From assembly GCF_000238315.3 (NCBI RefSeq), contig NZ_CP011925.1:434001-498000 (forward strand): a stretch of DNA of 64,000 nt, written 5' to 3'. Made by a program: the position numbers and the translations under genes. Positions within the stretch are counted from its first letter, which is position 1. Every line of letters begins with the position of its first letter. The stretch is from Pseudoalteromonas piscicida (lineage in GTDB: Bacteria; Pseudomonadota; Gammaproteobacteria; Enterobacterales; Alteromonadaceae). The notes below the pieces were generated by a model. It saw only the letters and a list, made by a program, of their open reading frames with translations, ran no database searches and was not told the origin of the DNA. Shown here one piece after another: positions 44,132 to 53,030 of this stretch.

Positions 44132-45094
44132 ATGCGAGCAATGGTTTTAGATTCATTTGGTGGTATAGATAATTTTCGCGAAGTTATACTACCCAAACCT
44201 ACGGTAGGTGCCGGGCAGGTTTTGGTAAAGGTTCATGCAACCTCAGTCAATCCCTTAGATTTCCAGGTAAGGCGTGGAGATTACAAGGACTATGTATCAC
44301 TCCCTGCAGTTACTGGGCATGACATATCAGGTGTCATTGAAGCCGTTGGTGATGGCGTCACTACCTTTAAACCTGGAGATGAAGTGTGGTACACGCCTGA
44401 AATTTTCGTTGGGCAGGGGAGCTATGCAGAATACCATGTTGCTAACGAATCAATAGTAGGAATTAAACCATACTCTTTAAGTCATAAAGAAGCCGCGGCA
44501 CTCAGTTTAGTCGGCGGAACTGTCTGGGAGGCGCTTATAACACGAGCTAATTTGCAAGTGGGTGAATCAATCTTAATTCATGGTGGAGCAGGAGGAGTTG
44601 GTCATATCGCCATTCAGGTTGCAAAGGCTGCTGGGGCACGAGTCATAACGACTGTGTCTTCACACAATATTGACTTTGTAAGAAGCTTAGGTGCGGATGT
44701 TATTATTGATTATAAACAAAGTGATTATATTGAAGCTGTGCTTCGAGCTACTGATGGAAACGGTGTAAATGTCGTATTGGATACGGTTGGTGGAGATACG
44801 CTTGCTAAGAGCCCACTAGTTTTGGCACAGCTAGGTCGAGTCGTCAGTATTGTCGATATCAATATACCTCAAAACCTGATAGAGGCTTGGGGACGAAATG
44901 CCTGCTATCATTTTGTTTTTACGCGCCAAAATAGGGGAAAGCTAGATGAGTTATCAAGTCTGGTAGAGAGGGGGCAACTAAAACCACATATTGGCGCAAC
45001 ATATATGCTTTCAGAGGTAGGCCTTGCACATGCTCGGTTGGAGCAAAAAGCAAATGGTCTACGCGGTAAAATCGCAATAGATGTAATTTCTTAA
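44132..45094 (+). CDS. Zinc-independent medium-chain oxidoreductase (quinone oxidoreductase-like)
   Basis: This 320-residue protein has a GroES-like N-terminal domain (about 1-130, [19 protein letters not shown]) and a Rossmann domain with [20 protein letters not shown] (about 150-170). The absence of the catalytic and structural zinc ligands points to the NADPH:quinone reductase/zeta-crystallin branch. It reduces quinones or alpha,beta-unsaturated carbonyls with NAD(P)H. It follows the ArsR regulator and precedes an ABM monooxygenase with a 24-base gap, consistent with a small detoxification unit. Confidence 0.88.
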   Translation: MRAMVLDSFGGIDNFREVILPKPTVGAGQVLVKVHATSVNPLDFQVRRGDYKDYVSLPAVTGHDISGVIEAVGDGVTTFKPGDEVWYTPEIFVGQGSYAEYHVANESIVGIKPYSLSHKEAAALSLVGGTVWEALITRANLQVGESILIHGGAGGVGHIAIQVAKAAGARVITTVSSHNIDFVRSLGADVIIDYKQSDYIEAVLRATDGNGVNVVLDTVGGDTLAKSPLVLAQLGRVVSIVDINIPQNLIEAWGRNACYHFVFTRQNRGKLDELSSLVERGQLKPHIGATYMLSEVGLAHARLEQKANGLRGKIAIDVIS

Positions 45095-45118
45095 TTCAAT
45101 CAAATAAGCTAAGGAATA

Positions 45119-45421
45119 TTGATGGTTATTGAAATTGCCCGTTTTCAAGTAGAACCTAGTGTGCAAGACAAATTCTTTGAGTCTTTTACGAAAGTTAGAG
45201 TTTACCTTGAAAAGGCTGAAGGCTATCTATCTCACGTTATTAGCCAAGAAATCGAAAATCCTTCTTGCATTTGTTTAATGGTTGAATGGCGTAGCTATGA
45301 AGATCATGTTGAAATCTTTGAACCTAGTGGCGAGCATGACATTTTTCTGAATGCACTAATGCCATTTGTTAACAGGCAACCTGAAGTGCTTCACTATAGC
45401 ACTCTGTCCACTGCAGTTTAA
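45119..45421 (+). CDS. Antibiotic biosynthesis monooxygenase (ABM) domain protein
   Basis: This 100-residue protein has the ABM dimeric ferredoxin-like fold pattern: IEIARFQVEPSVQDKFFES at the N-terminus, GYLSHVISQEIENP in the middle and VEWRSYEDHVEIF. Family members include quinol monooxygenases of the YgiN type. Together with the upstream quinone-reductase-like enzyme this suggests quinone handling. Confidence 0.8.
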   Translation: MMVIEIARFQVEPSVQDKFFESFTKVRVYLEKAEGYLSHVISQEIENPSCICLMVEWRSYEDHVEIFEPSGEHDIFLNALMPFVNRQPEVLHYSTLSTAV

Positions 45422-45633
45422 AATCAGCAACTAAGGCGGCTGCCAGCGTACCATAGATAGGCTCAGAATACAGAACTGAGGTGCGCTTGCAGTCTAATAG
45501 ACATTTTTATTCATGCTCGAATATTGGTCTGATTAGTGTGTAGAGTTGTCATTTAGAATGATAACTTTTAGCATATTGCGCATTCACCAACCACCCTTTA
45601 GTTAAAAGCGATGACTTCACCGATATAAATTTG

Positions 45634-46038
45634 TCATGCCTTGGTGGGTATTCTCGCGATGACTTTGATCTCAAAGTCGAAACCAGCTAACCAATTGACA
45701 CCGACTGCCGTCCAATTAGGATAGGGTAACGTCTGAAATACCTCCTTTTTCACTTCCATTATCGCTTCAAATTGATTTTCTGGGTCAGTGTGAAAAGTGG
45801 TAACATCGACGATATCATTTAACTCGCAACCTGCTGCTTTGAGTACGTTGGTTAAGTTTTTAAAAGCAAGGACCACTTGCTTCTTAAAGTCAGGTTCCGG
45901 GCTACCATCAAGGCGACTGCCAACTTGGCCAGACACAAATAGCAGGTCTCCAGATTGAATAGCAGCAGAGTAACCATGTTCGTCATATAACTTATGACGC
46001 TCAGAGTCTTCGGGGAATATGGCTTTACGTTGTAGCAT
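45634..46038 (-). CDS. RidA/YjgF-family protein
   Basis: The protein has 134 residues from the ATG at 46036-46038, chosen because the family normally begins near this point; the longer frame adds 17 non-homologous residues. RidA marks are GYSAAIQSGDLLFVSGQVG and LKAAGCELNDIVDVTTFHTD. The conserved imine-hydrolysing arginine of RidA (usually in NxPxRSxV) is not seen; the equivalent region reads LPYPNWTAVGV. It therefore belongs to a non-deaminating subgroup. It is divergent from the TetR gene across a perfect palindrome. Confidence 0.85.
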   Translation of the reverse strand: MLQRKAIFPEDSERHKLYDEHGYSAAIQSGDLLFVSGQVGSRLDGSPEPDFKKQVVLAFKNLTNVLKAAGCELNDIVDVTTFHTDPENQFEAIMEVKKEVFQTLPYPNWTAVGVNWLAGFDFEIKVIARIPTKA

Positions 46039-46146
46039 AGGAATGATCTCTGTAAGAAAGTAATGTGAATAGATAGTGTGAAAACACAATCTAAGTTAGT
46101 TGGATTCCGATAAAATTAGATTCATATACGGAATGTATGTGATATT

Positions 46147-46173
46147 AATTGACATACGCATCGTATGTCAATT
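46147..46173. promoter_or_regulatory. Perfect palindromic operator between ridA-like and tetR-type genes
   Basis: AATTGACATACG and CGTATGTCAATT form perfect 12-bp arms around CAT. The site lies 34 bases before the TetR start and 109 bases from the RidA start, an ideal place for TetR autoregulation and control of the divergent gene. Confidence 0.75.
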
Positions 46174-46206
46174 TAAAGTAGTCGTTGTATTAGAAGTGAT
46201 TAAGAA

Positions 46207-46788
46207 ATGAAAAAACGCATTGAAAAAATGGCTGAAAATAAAGCTAAACTAATTGCAGCTGCGCGACAGGCGTTTACAGAAAAGGGCTTTTCGGCAGCAT
46301 CGATGGATACAATTACTGCTAGTGTGGGATTAACTCGAGGAGCGCTCTATCATAATTTTGGTGATAAGCAGGGGCTTTTAGCTGCGGTAGTTGAACAAAT
46401 CGATTCAGAAATGGCGTTGAAGGCCAGAGCTGCAGGTGAAAAATTTGAAGATGCATGGGAGGGACTTTTAGCGGAGGGAGTTGCCTATATTGAAATGGCC
46501 TTAATTCCTGAAGTTCAGCGTATAGTCTTGTTAGATGGTCCAGCATTTTTAGGGGATCCCTCTCAGTGGCCTAGCCAGGATGGATGTCTTCACTCGACAC
46601 TGAAAAAAGTAAACCAACTAATAGAAAACGATGTGCTTAAACAAGTAGATGCTGAAGCTGCGTCTCGACTACTTAATGGAGCTGCATTAAATGCGGCTCT
46701 TTGGGTTGCATCAAGTTCAGAGCCCAAAGATGTACTACCAAAAGCCATATCCGCTTTTAAAGTGCTCTCAACGGGATTACTTAAATAA
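46207..46788 (+). CDS. TetR-family transcriptional regulator
   Basis: This 193-residue protein has the TetR N-terminal helix-turn-helix: AAARQAFTEKGFSAASMDTI and GLTRGALYHNFGDKQGLL (about 15-62). The C-terminal ligand domain is unspecific. It is adjacent to a 27-bp perfect palindrome upstream and is divergent from a RidA-like gene, which is the most likely regulated target. Confidence 0.88.
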   Translation: MKKRIEKMAENKAKLIAAARQAFTEKGFSAASMDTITASVGLTRGALYHNFGDKQGLLAAVVEQIDSEMALKARAAGEKFEDAWEGLLAEGVAYIEMALIPEVQRIVLLDGPAFLGDPSQWPSQDGCLHSTLKKVNQLIENDVLKQVDAEAASRLLNGAALNAALWVASSSEPKDVLPKAISAFKVLSTGLLK

Positions 46789-46830
46789 AAAAGCTAGAGA
46801 GTCGACAATCTAAGCTGAAAGGAGGCTGTG

Positions 46831-46867
46831 CAAGCATATTTAAGGCTACAAAGCCTAAATATGCTTG
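46831..46867. terminator. Hairpin between convergent tetR and CGNR genes
   Basis: CAAGCATATTTAAGGCT pairs with AGCCTAAATATGCTTG apart from one bulged A, with an ACAA loop. It lies between two convergent genes, so it probably works both ways. Confidence 0.65.
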
Positions 46868-46960
46868 TGTCTCTTATAGTTATATATCAACTTTAGTTTA
46901 GTGGCCAAGTAATGGCCTTTGGCAATGACACGGCTCCTTAGGTCTAGCTCCAGCATAGGC

Positions 46961-47527
46961 TTAATCGCTCTGCTGTTTTCTGGAGCGAAATGCTGCAACT
47001 TTTTTTCTGTTGCCGCAAAGAGACATGCTACACCAGCGACGACGATGCGATTTTGTTTTATCTAAAAATACCAACGTACAATCATGGGCTTCACATTGTC
47101 GAATGGACCTTATTTCTTCACTACACAGTAAAGTAGCTAACGAGTTTCCAATGGGCTCCAATAAGCTCTCAATATTATTGTTTTTTCTCTGTTTAATCCG
47201 TTTGAAGTTATTGGAGGTGTTATCCCATTCGATATATTCAGCAGGTTTTCCTCTATCCAATAAGTTGTTAAGAAACACAGGATCGTACTCTACAGCAGAA
47301 ATAGCTGAATCGATCATTTCCCGTGATACCGTTCGTAACTTTTTCGCCTTTTCACTAATACCTAGAGGTACTTCTGAATAATCTGTGGGGAGACAGCCTG
47401 CTGATTTTAGCCACGCAACCGTACTCTCATCATCGCTTAGGTAATCATGATATTCGTCAGACGTACCATATTCACTATTAATGAAATCTAAAACTAAGTT
47501 GTTTGCTAGGAAGTAAGGTTGATTCAT
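46961..47527 (-). CDS. CGNR zinc-finger (ABATE domain) regulator
   Basis: This 188-residue protein has an N-terminal ABATE-type stress-sensing domain (FLANNLVLDFINSEYG) and a C-terminal CGNR zinc finger: CEAHDCTLVF, then RRRWCSMSLCGNRKKVAAFR. Four cysteines are set for one zinc ion. Family members act as transcription factors. The divergent VOC gene 280 bases away is the likely partner. Confidence 0.88.
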   Translation of the reverse strand: MNQPYFLANNLVLDFINSEYGTSDEYHDYLSDDESTVAWLKSAGCLPTDYSEVPLGISEKAKKLRTVSREMIDSAISAVEYDPVFLNNLLDRGKPAEYIEWDNTSNNFKRIKQRKNNNIESLLEPIGNSLATLLCSEEIRSIRQCEAHDCTLVFLDKTKSHRRRWCSMSLCGNRKKVAAFRSRKQQSD

Positions 47528-47806
47528 ATCGGAGACTTATATGTAACCACTGTTCAGGTTATTTTAGGTTACCAGATAACACTGTCACCATCAAATTGCT
47601 ACCTTATCGGTGATAAGAAGTCGCTTTTTTTGCTGAGCTTATTCTTGGCTCACTAGATAGTATGTTGAACGACGTGATTAAAGCTCAGCCTGAGAAGTAA
47701 AGTTAAATATGCTGTGACTTCATGTGTCCAACTCTATAGTTACTGCCATTAGCTGTCAGTCGGTGTTAGTTATACTCACAGCACTTCATACACAAAGGAT
47801 AACCTT

Positions 47807-48223
47807 ATGAGTATTACTAGCGTTACACATTTAAATTTTAGAGGCCAAGCTAGAGGGGCTTTGACGTTTTATAAGTTAGTCTTTGGCGGAGAGTTAATCA
47901 CTATTAGCTACAGACAAGGTAATATCGTGCAGTCGGAGTTGGAAGCTGATCAGATTTTATGGGGGCAGGTTACGAGTGAAGATGGGTTTCAAATTATGGC
48001 ATATGATGTTCCATCTAGTATCACACTAGATAGAGGAGTCCGGCCTTTTTACGTATCTATACGAGGTAATGATGAATCAGAGATTAAAGGATATTGGGAG
48101 AAGCTTAGCGAAGGAGCTGATATCATTCATGAGCTAGCCTCTGCAGGTTGGTCTCCTCTTTATGGCATGGTTAAGGATAAATTTGGTGTGATTTGGGTGT
48201 TAGATATTGCCCCTTCTTTCTGA
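47807..48223 (+). CDS. VOC-family (PhnB/glyoxalase-like) protein
   Basis: This 138-residue protein has the PhnB-type vicinal-oxygen-chelate fold: THLNFRGQARGALTFYKLVFGGEL at the start (two halves) and the closing YGMVKDKFGVIWVLDI. The substrate is unknown. It is divergent from the CGNR regulator, an arrangement consistent with control by it. Good spacing to an AAGGAT ribosome site supports the start. Confidence 0.85.
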   Translation: MSITSVTHLNFRGQARGALTFYKLVFGGELITISYRQGNIVQSELEADQILWGQVTSEDGFQIMAYDVPSSITLDRGVRPFYVSIRGNDESEIKGYWEKLSEGADIIHELASAGWSPLYGMVKDKFGVIWVLDIAPSF

Positions 48224-48610
48224 GGTAATAAGAGGTAACGATACCTTGGCTTTGAGGGAGGTTATTCATATATTTACAAACCAAGGCACTTCGATGTAGC
48301 CACAGGGCTTTAAGAAATATTTAAAAACTGATACCAGAAATGCAGTAGCTAGAGTTGGTAGTTCTCTAGCTATTTAATTTTTCTCGTTAGAGTGAATGGA
48401 ACTCAGTGCTTGACCCGCCACTTAATGCTTAAAGTCCACTTTGTGCCACCAAACAATTGCCACGTAGGTTAATAAAGTAAAGGGTTGCGTCCGATTGGTA
48501 TCCCCACAGTGTATCGCCCGAATTACATTAAATAACTGTGCTATACAGACTCTACTCGTTTAAATACCAATCAAGTAGTTGTAAAAACTTTTAATCGAAC
48601 TTGTAAGCAT
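48224..48610. other. Non-coding gap
   Basis: These 387 AT-rich bases lie between two convergent genes. I see no gene, repeat or RNA signature, and only weak hairpins. Confidence 0.4.
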
Positions 48611-49543
48611 CTACTTGTTGAGGTTCTTGTTTAAGAAGCGCTTAATAACAGGAATGATTTCAGATTGATGAGTTTCCAAAGCGAAGTGCCCTGTATCATA
48701 AAAATGCACTTCTGCATTTGGGATATCTTTTTTCCATGCGGTAGCTCCTTCAGGTAAGAAAAATGGATCATTCTTACCCCATACCGCGAGAATTGGTGGC
48801 TGATGTTTTCGGAAGTATGCTTGATATTGAGGATATTGCTCGACATTAGAAGCATAGTCTAGCAGTAAATCTAGCTGAATATCAGACATACCTTCCTTTG
48901 TTATATGATGGCCTTCGAGTGTATATCCATCAGGAGATATTTTACTCAAATCATCTACTCCCTCTTCGTATTGCCACTTGATTGATTCTGGAGTTGGGAA
49001 ATCACTCAAGGCTATACGGTTTTCTCTTGATGGATCTTTCCAATACTTTTTTATAGGCTTCCACCCAGCTCCGAGGCCTTCTTCATACGCGTTTCCATTT
49101 TGAGAGATGATTGCTGTGATTTTTTCTGGATTTGTTGTGGCTATTCGCCACCCTACAGGTGCCCCATAATCATGAACAGCTAATGCAAATGTTGTTAAGC
49201 CTTTTTGCTCAATAAACTTTTCGACAGTTTTGGTTAGGTTTGCAAAAGTATATTGATAACTATTGTCAGCAGGCACTTTTGTATATCCGAATGCAGGTAA
49301 ATCTAATGCAATTAGATGGTAATCACCAGAAAGTGCATTCATTACATCCCGCCACATATAAGAAGAAGCAGCAAATCCATGCAACATCAGTATAGTTGGT
49401 GCGCTTTTATCTCCAACTTCGCGATAAAACACTCTTACATTCTCAACCTGTTCATATTCATAACTAACGCTTTGCACTGCCCCTACTACTAATGGCGACA
49501 TAGCCGCAGCTATTATTGATGCTGAGATAACTTTTTTGTTCAT
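48611..49543 (-). CDS. Exported alpha/beta hydrolase with Asp nucleophile
   Basis: This 310-residue protein has a signal peptide (about 1-22). The oxyanion segment is LHGFAASSYMW (54-64), the nucleophile elbow is AVHDYGAPVG with D125 rather than serine, and the catalytic histidine is H286 in YDTGHFALE. An aspartate nucleophile is typical of epoxide hydrolases and haloalkane/haloacid dehalogenase-type members of the fold. Export is less usual for these. It is a single gene with no obvious partner. Confidence 0.85.
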   Translation of the reverse strand: MNKKVISASIIAAAMSPLVVGAVQSVSYEYEQVENVRVFYREVGDKSAPTILMLHGFAASSYMWRDVMNALSGDYHLIALDLPAFGYTKVPADNSYQYTFANLTKTVEKFIEQKGLTTFALAVHDYGAPVGWRIATTNPEKITAIISQNGNAYEEGLGAGWKPIKKYWKDPSRENRIALSDFPTPESIKWQYEEGVDDLSKISPDGYTLEGHHITKEGMSDIQLDLLLDYASNVEQYPQYQAYFRKHQPPILAVWGKNDPFFLPEGATAWKKDIPNAEVHFYDTGHFALETHQSEIIPVIKRFLNKNLNK

Positions 49544-49908
49544 TGTATAAACCTGTAACCAGTAAATTTTGAAGTTTAAGGTTACAACTTGGGCTTGTAA
49601 CCTGTCAAGTCTATATTTAATGGTTACTGATGGGGCTTATGCTACACAGCTAGCGTGTTTTTCTAGATCAAAATCTCTTGTATGGTAAAGAGTTGGACCG
49701 TGTTATTTAGCCTTAATCGTTGACCATGGAAGGGTTCTTTCTTGCCTAAATGTTAAAAAGAATATGAAATGTGATGATACGAGGTTATGAACTCCCGTAT
49801 ATATTAACGAGTGATTACAGGAAGGGCTTGATTGCTTATAGGGGGTTTTCAATGAGATGTTTTTCCAAAACTACTAAATTTCTAACCAAGCAAATTAGAA
49901 AACTATTC
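49544..49908. other. Non-coding gap
   Basis: These 365 AT-rich bases hold the promoter of the hydrolase on the minus strand. No gene is seen. Confidence 0.4.
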
Positions 49909-50922
49909 CTAAAGAGAAACAGTAAATTTTGTTAGGCCAATCAGTTGTCCTGAATTGGTGACAACGTGCACCTCCCATTTACCTGTTGAGTCGGCGGGAA
50001 AGTTGGTTTTATGGCTCCAAGCACGATAGCCTTCTTCACGTCCACCGCTAATATTTAACGGAATTCGGTCGACCACTTTTTTGTTGTGTACCCACACGTG
50101 AAAGATCTTTTCGTTTAGTCCCCGAGGTGCTTTTACCGCGCTCCAACTATACAAGCCTTGGTTGTGAAGCGAATGGGTATCGAGGTGTTGGATACTGTTC
50201 ATCGGTTTTCGCTGCTGCCTATCAACTTCATAAGCCAATGCTATGTCGGTGAGTCGTAAGGCCGCAGGGGGAACCCAGCTACGTAGCTGCCACAAGCCAG
50301 TACTAAGCGCACTTAGTAGCAGAGCCAATAAGGGAAAACGCCACCATCTTGCGTGTGGCATGACATTGCCAAGACTCGGTAGGGTAAGAATAATGGCGGT
50401 GACTAGCGCTATTTGTATACTTTGGTCGGTTGTAAGATGAAGTAAAATAGGAAGCGTAACTGAAATCACAACAAATAAGGCAAAATTATGGAATACCATA
50501 AACAGCACATTGTGCCGGGCTAGCTTTTTGTAATATATCGGGTCCACAACGGAGATAAACGCGCAGAGTGCAATTAAGCAGGTAAATGCAGCCTGTGGAT
50601 GATTCCATGTTGTGGCAGCCAAGAAAAAAGGTAGTGCGAAGAATAGACTTTCCTGTTGCACCATTTGTAGGGCAAAGCGCATAAAGTTGGGTGACAACAC
50701 AATACCAAAACGTTGCTCCACTTGGTCGCGAAGCCAGTTATCAATAATAAGCCACAGCCAACTGGTGAGTAAAAGCAGAGCGATGATCTGTGAAAACGAC
50801 TCTTTCCGTTCAACTAAAATAAAGCTCGCGATACCGCTACAAAAAGCCAGCACAGCCATCAGGCCCGGCCACTTCTGCATCATCAAAATAAATTTTGTTA
50901 TTAGGTTTTTGAAATAACGCAT
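49909..50922 (-). CDS. DUF5924/DUF2914 membrane protein
   Basis: This 337-residue inner-membrane protein has about seven helices over residues 15-215. A soluble C-terminal DUF2914 domain follows, with GLYSWSAVKAPRGLNEKIFHVW and YRAWSHKTNFP...GKWEVHV. The family is widespread in proteobacteria without known function. It stands alone on the minus strand. Confidence 0.8.
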   Translation of the reverse strand: MRYFKNLITKFILMMQKWPGLMAVLAFCSGIASFILVERKESFSQIIALLLLTSWLWLIIDNWLRDQVEQRFGIVLSPNFMRFALQMVQQESLFFALPFFLAATTWNHPQAAFTCLIALCAFISVVDPIYYKKLARHNVLFMVFHNFALFVVISVTLPILLHLTTDQSIQIALVTAIILTLPSLGNVMPHARWWRFPLLALLLSALSTGLWQLRSWVPPAALRLTDIALAYEVDRQQRKPMNSIQHLDTHSLHNQGLYSWSAVKAPRGLNEKIFHVWVHNKKVVDRIPLNISGGREEGYRAWSHKTNFPADSTGKWEVHVVTNSGQLIGLTKFTVSL

Positions 50923-51167
50923 GGAAATCGAAATTGCTTGCTGATTTTACCATTGAAGCATCTTAATCATGAATGCAATATGAGCTTGAATGTACTAAAG
51001 ATTCATACATTTAGCATTCGCAAGGGGAGGTTTCAGCTCTTGATGTTAGATGAGCTAGATATTTAGTGTGATTACAAAGTCCATTAGCCAGTGCTTTTCG
51101 TTGACGCAAACAGTGGTTGGCTGGAGTACAAAATTGACATGTTGCGCTTTGACCCCAGTCTAGAGGT

Positions 51168-51632
51168 TTATAGTTTACTGATTAGCGTTTCAGACTTGCC
51201 AATCAATTCGCTTGAGTCTTTACCTGTTTTTTGATGGATAGTAACGAAATACTCGATTGGATATTTCAGCCTAGAAAGTACCATTTTAGGTGCATTAAGG
51301 CTTTTATCTACAGGCGTAGGCCAAGTAATAGAAACGCTTCCAGTCGTATCGTTAAGAATGCAAGGGTGGCTCGTACCTTTGAAGCTAGTTACGGATGTCC
51401 CATCGATATTGGCAAATAAAACTGAGCAAATATATAGCTTGTTTTCTGGACTGAAATTCTCAATGGCGTAATCGAAAGAAATCTTAATTTCATGTTTTCG
51501 TTGCTGTAAGTTGCCAATTTCTTCAACTTCCAGATTGGACAGTGATGCAGTGCTTAATTCTATTTTAGAATAATCTATTGTTGCGCAACCACTGAGGATG
51601 AGTAGTGATGCTAAAATAGGTAATACTTTCAT
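51168..51632 (-). CDS. Small lipoprotein of unknown function
   Basis: The protein has 154 residues from the ATG at 51630-51632, which follows AAGGAG and begins MKVLPILASLLILSGCATI, a clear lipoprotein signal with lipobox LSGC. The longer frame upstream has no ribosome site and would hide the signal. I do not recognise the mature domain; it appears beta-rich with two cysteines (in YICSV and HPCIL) that could pair. It probably sits in the outer membrane, facing the periplasm. Confidence 0.7.
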   Translation of the reverse strand: MKVLPILASLLILSGCATIDYSKIELSTASLSNLEVEEIGNLQQRKHEIKISFDYAIENFSPENKLYICSVLFANIDGTSVTSFKGTSHPCILNDTTGSVSITWPTPVDKSLNAPKMVLSRLKYPIEYFVTIHQKTGKDSSELIGKSETLISKL

Positions 51633-51780
51633 TATTTTCTCCTTAAAATAAAGTCTGTAATAAGTAGCTAAAACCTTCCATAATTTGCTCTTGTCCAAAG
51701 CCTCTTTAATGAAAGATAACGTGACGTGTAGACTTGCGTCATGAGGAAGGTAACGAAAAATTAAACTTTTGTCACTATAT

Positions 51781-52362
51781 TTATACAAGCAAGCTGTACA
51801 TCGCAGGTTTTAGCGGCTGTAAATGTGTTTTGATTTTAGCGCGAATATCACTCGACTGGTTTTGGCTTAACTTAAAAGCGCCATGCATCGAATTGATTTT
51901 AACCTTGAAAAAGTTAATGGCGTTAAACAGTGATTGGCGTTGATTGGCAGGCACGCTATCAAGCTGCCAATCACTATTTGAAAACTGCTCAAAATGCGTT
52001 ATTTGCGCTTGCATTGACGCGTATTTTTCATCATCAGTAGCAATAAGCGCGAGTTCACCTTCAACTATCACATTTGCGTACAACCACGTGGGGAGCTTAA
52101 TGTCAGGGATAACCGCAGGTGAAAGGTAATAATCTTCACAGTGGAAAACTGCTTGAATAATACCGTCCGCGTGGAAAATTGGGTTGTCTTTTGTAGCGTG
52201 TCCGAGAAAATAAGCATGATCATCACTTAATGTTAGCGGTACAAAAACGGTGTTTATCTTGCCTTCCTGTATCACCGTCAGCGTGGCCAGCGGGTGTTTT
52301 GTGATCACAGAGCTGAGTATGTTTGGATTGCTTTCAACGTAGTAGTTTCTAGGGTAGCTCAT
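51781..52362 (-). CDS. PaiB-like FMN-binding protein
   Basis: The 193-residue protein matches the PaiB family (FMN-binding split barrel, called negative regulator of sporulation and protease genes in Bacillus): HPLATLTVIQEG, VPLTLSDDHAYFLGHATKDNP and LPTWLYANVIVEGE are its marks. Its ATG overlaps the GNAT stop (ATGA), so the two are co-translated. A divergent MocR regulator probably controls them. Confidence 0.88.
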   Translation of the reverse strand: MSYPRNYYVESNPNILSSVITKHPLATLTVIQEGKINTVFVPLTLSDDHAYFLGHATKDNPIFHADGIIQAVFHCEDYYLSPAVIPDIKLPTWLYANVIVEGELALIATDDEKYASMQAQITHFEQFSNSDWQLDSVPANQRQSLFNAINFFKVKINSMHGAFKLSQNQSSDIRAKIKTHLQPLKPAMYSLLV

Positions 52363-52949
52363 AACTTTTCCTCCAACCTCGCTTTCACTTCAGGCCACAT
52401 CTCGTCGGTGATGGCGAATCGTGCTGTATTACGGTAACTTCCGTCGGGCAGGCGCCTATCTTTTAACGACAATCCTTCAAAATGGGCACCGAGACGTGCG
52501 ATGGCATTACGAGACTTATGGTTAAATTCATGCGTTTGAAATTGCACACGTACTAGTCCAATCGCCTCAAAGGTATATTTGAGCAACAGGTATTTGGCGT
52601 GGGTATTAACATGCGTGCGTTGAAATTCAGTACCAATAAAAGTATGGCCGATCTCGGCACTTAGGTTGAGTTTATCAAGTCTAAACAAGCGGCTATTACC
52701 AGCCAGTTTACCTGAGTCTTTATCGATGATTGCAACAACAAGTTGTTCGCTTTCGTCAAACTGCGCTGAACCGTAAAACCATTGCTCTATTGTTTTTTGA
52801 TCGCGACAATAATTGTTAAATACCCATTTCCAGATCTCGGCTTTTTTGCCTCGAGCCAATAACTCAGGTAAATGCGCTGCTTCAAGTGGGGTGAGCTTAA
52901 CGCGATTGGATTCTAGCGTTTGTTTTGAAAGCATCAATATTCCATTCAT
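52359..52949 (-). CDS. GNAT-family N-acetyltransferase (RimJ-like)
   Basis: The protein has up to 196 residues. A second ATG at 52934 follows GGAA and may be the real start (191 residues). The fold marks are SNRVKLTPLEAAHLPEL, GHTFIGTEFQRTHVNTHAKYL as the acetyl-CoA region, and NHKSRNAIARLGAHFEG. It would acetylate an amine such as a protein N-terminus, polyamine or antibiotic. It is first in the operon with PaiB, recalling PaiA/PaiB pairs. Confidence 0.85.
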   Translation of the reverse strand: MNGILMLSKQTLESNRVKLTPLEAAHLPELLARGKKAEIWKWVFNNYCRDQKTIEQWFYGSAQFDESEQLVVAIIDKDSGKLAGNSRLFRLDKLNLSAEIGHTFIGTEFQRTHVNTHAKYLLLKYTFEAIGLVRVQFQTHEFNHKSRNAIARLGAHFEGLSLKDRRLPDGSYRNTARFAITDEMWPEVKARLEEKL

Positions 52950-53030
52950 TCTGTGTTTTTAATGCTTGCATATTGCGCTGATTTTGGTTGATATAAAACA
53001 ACCAGATTTAATAATTTAATTAGACCAGTT

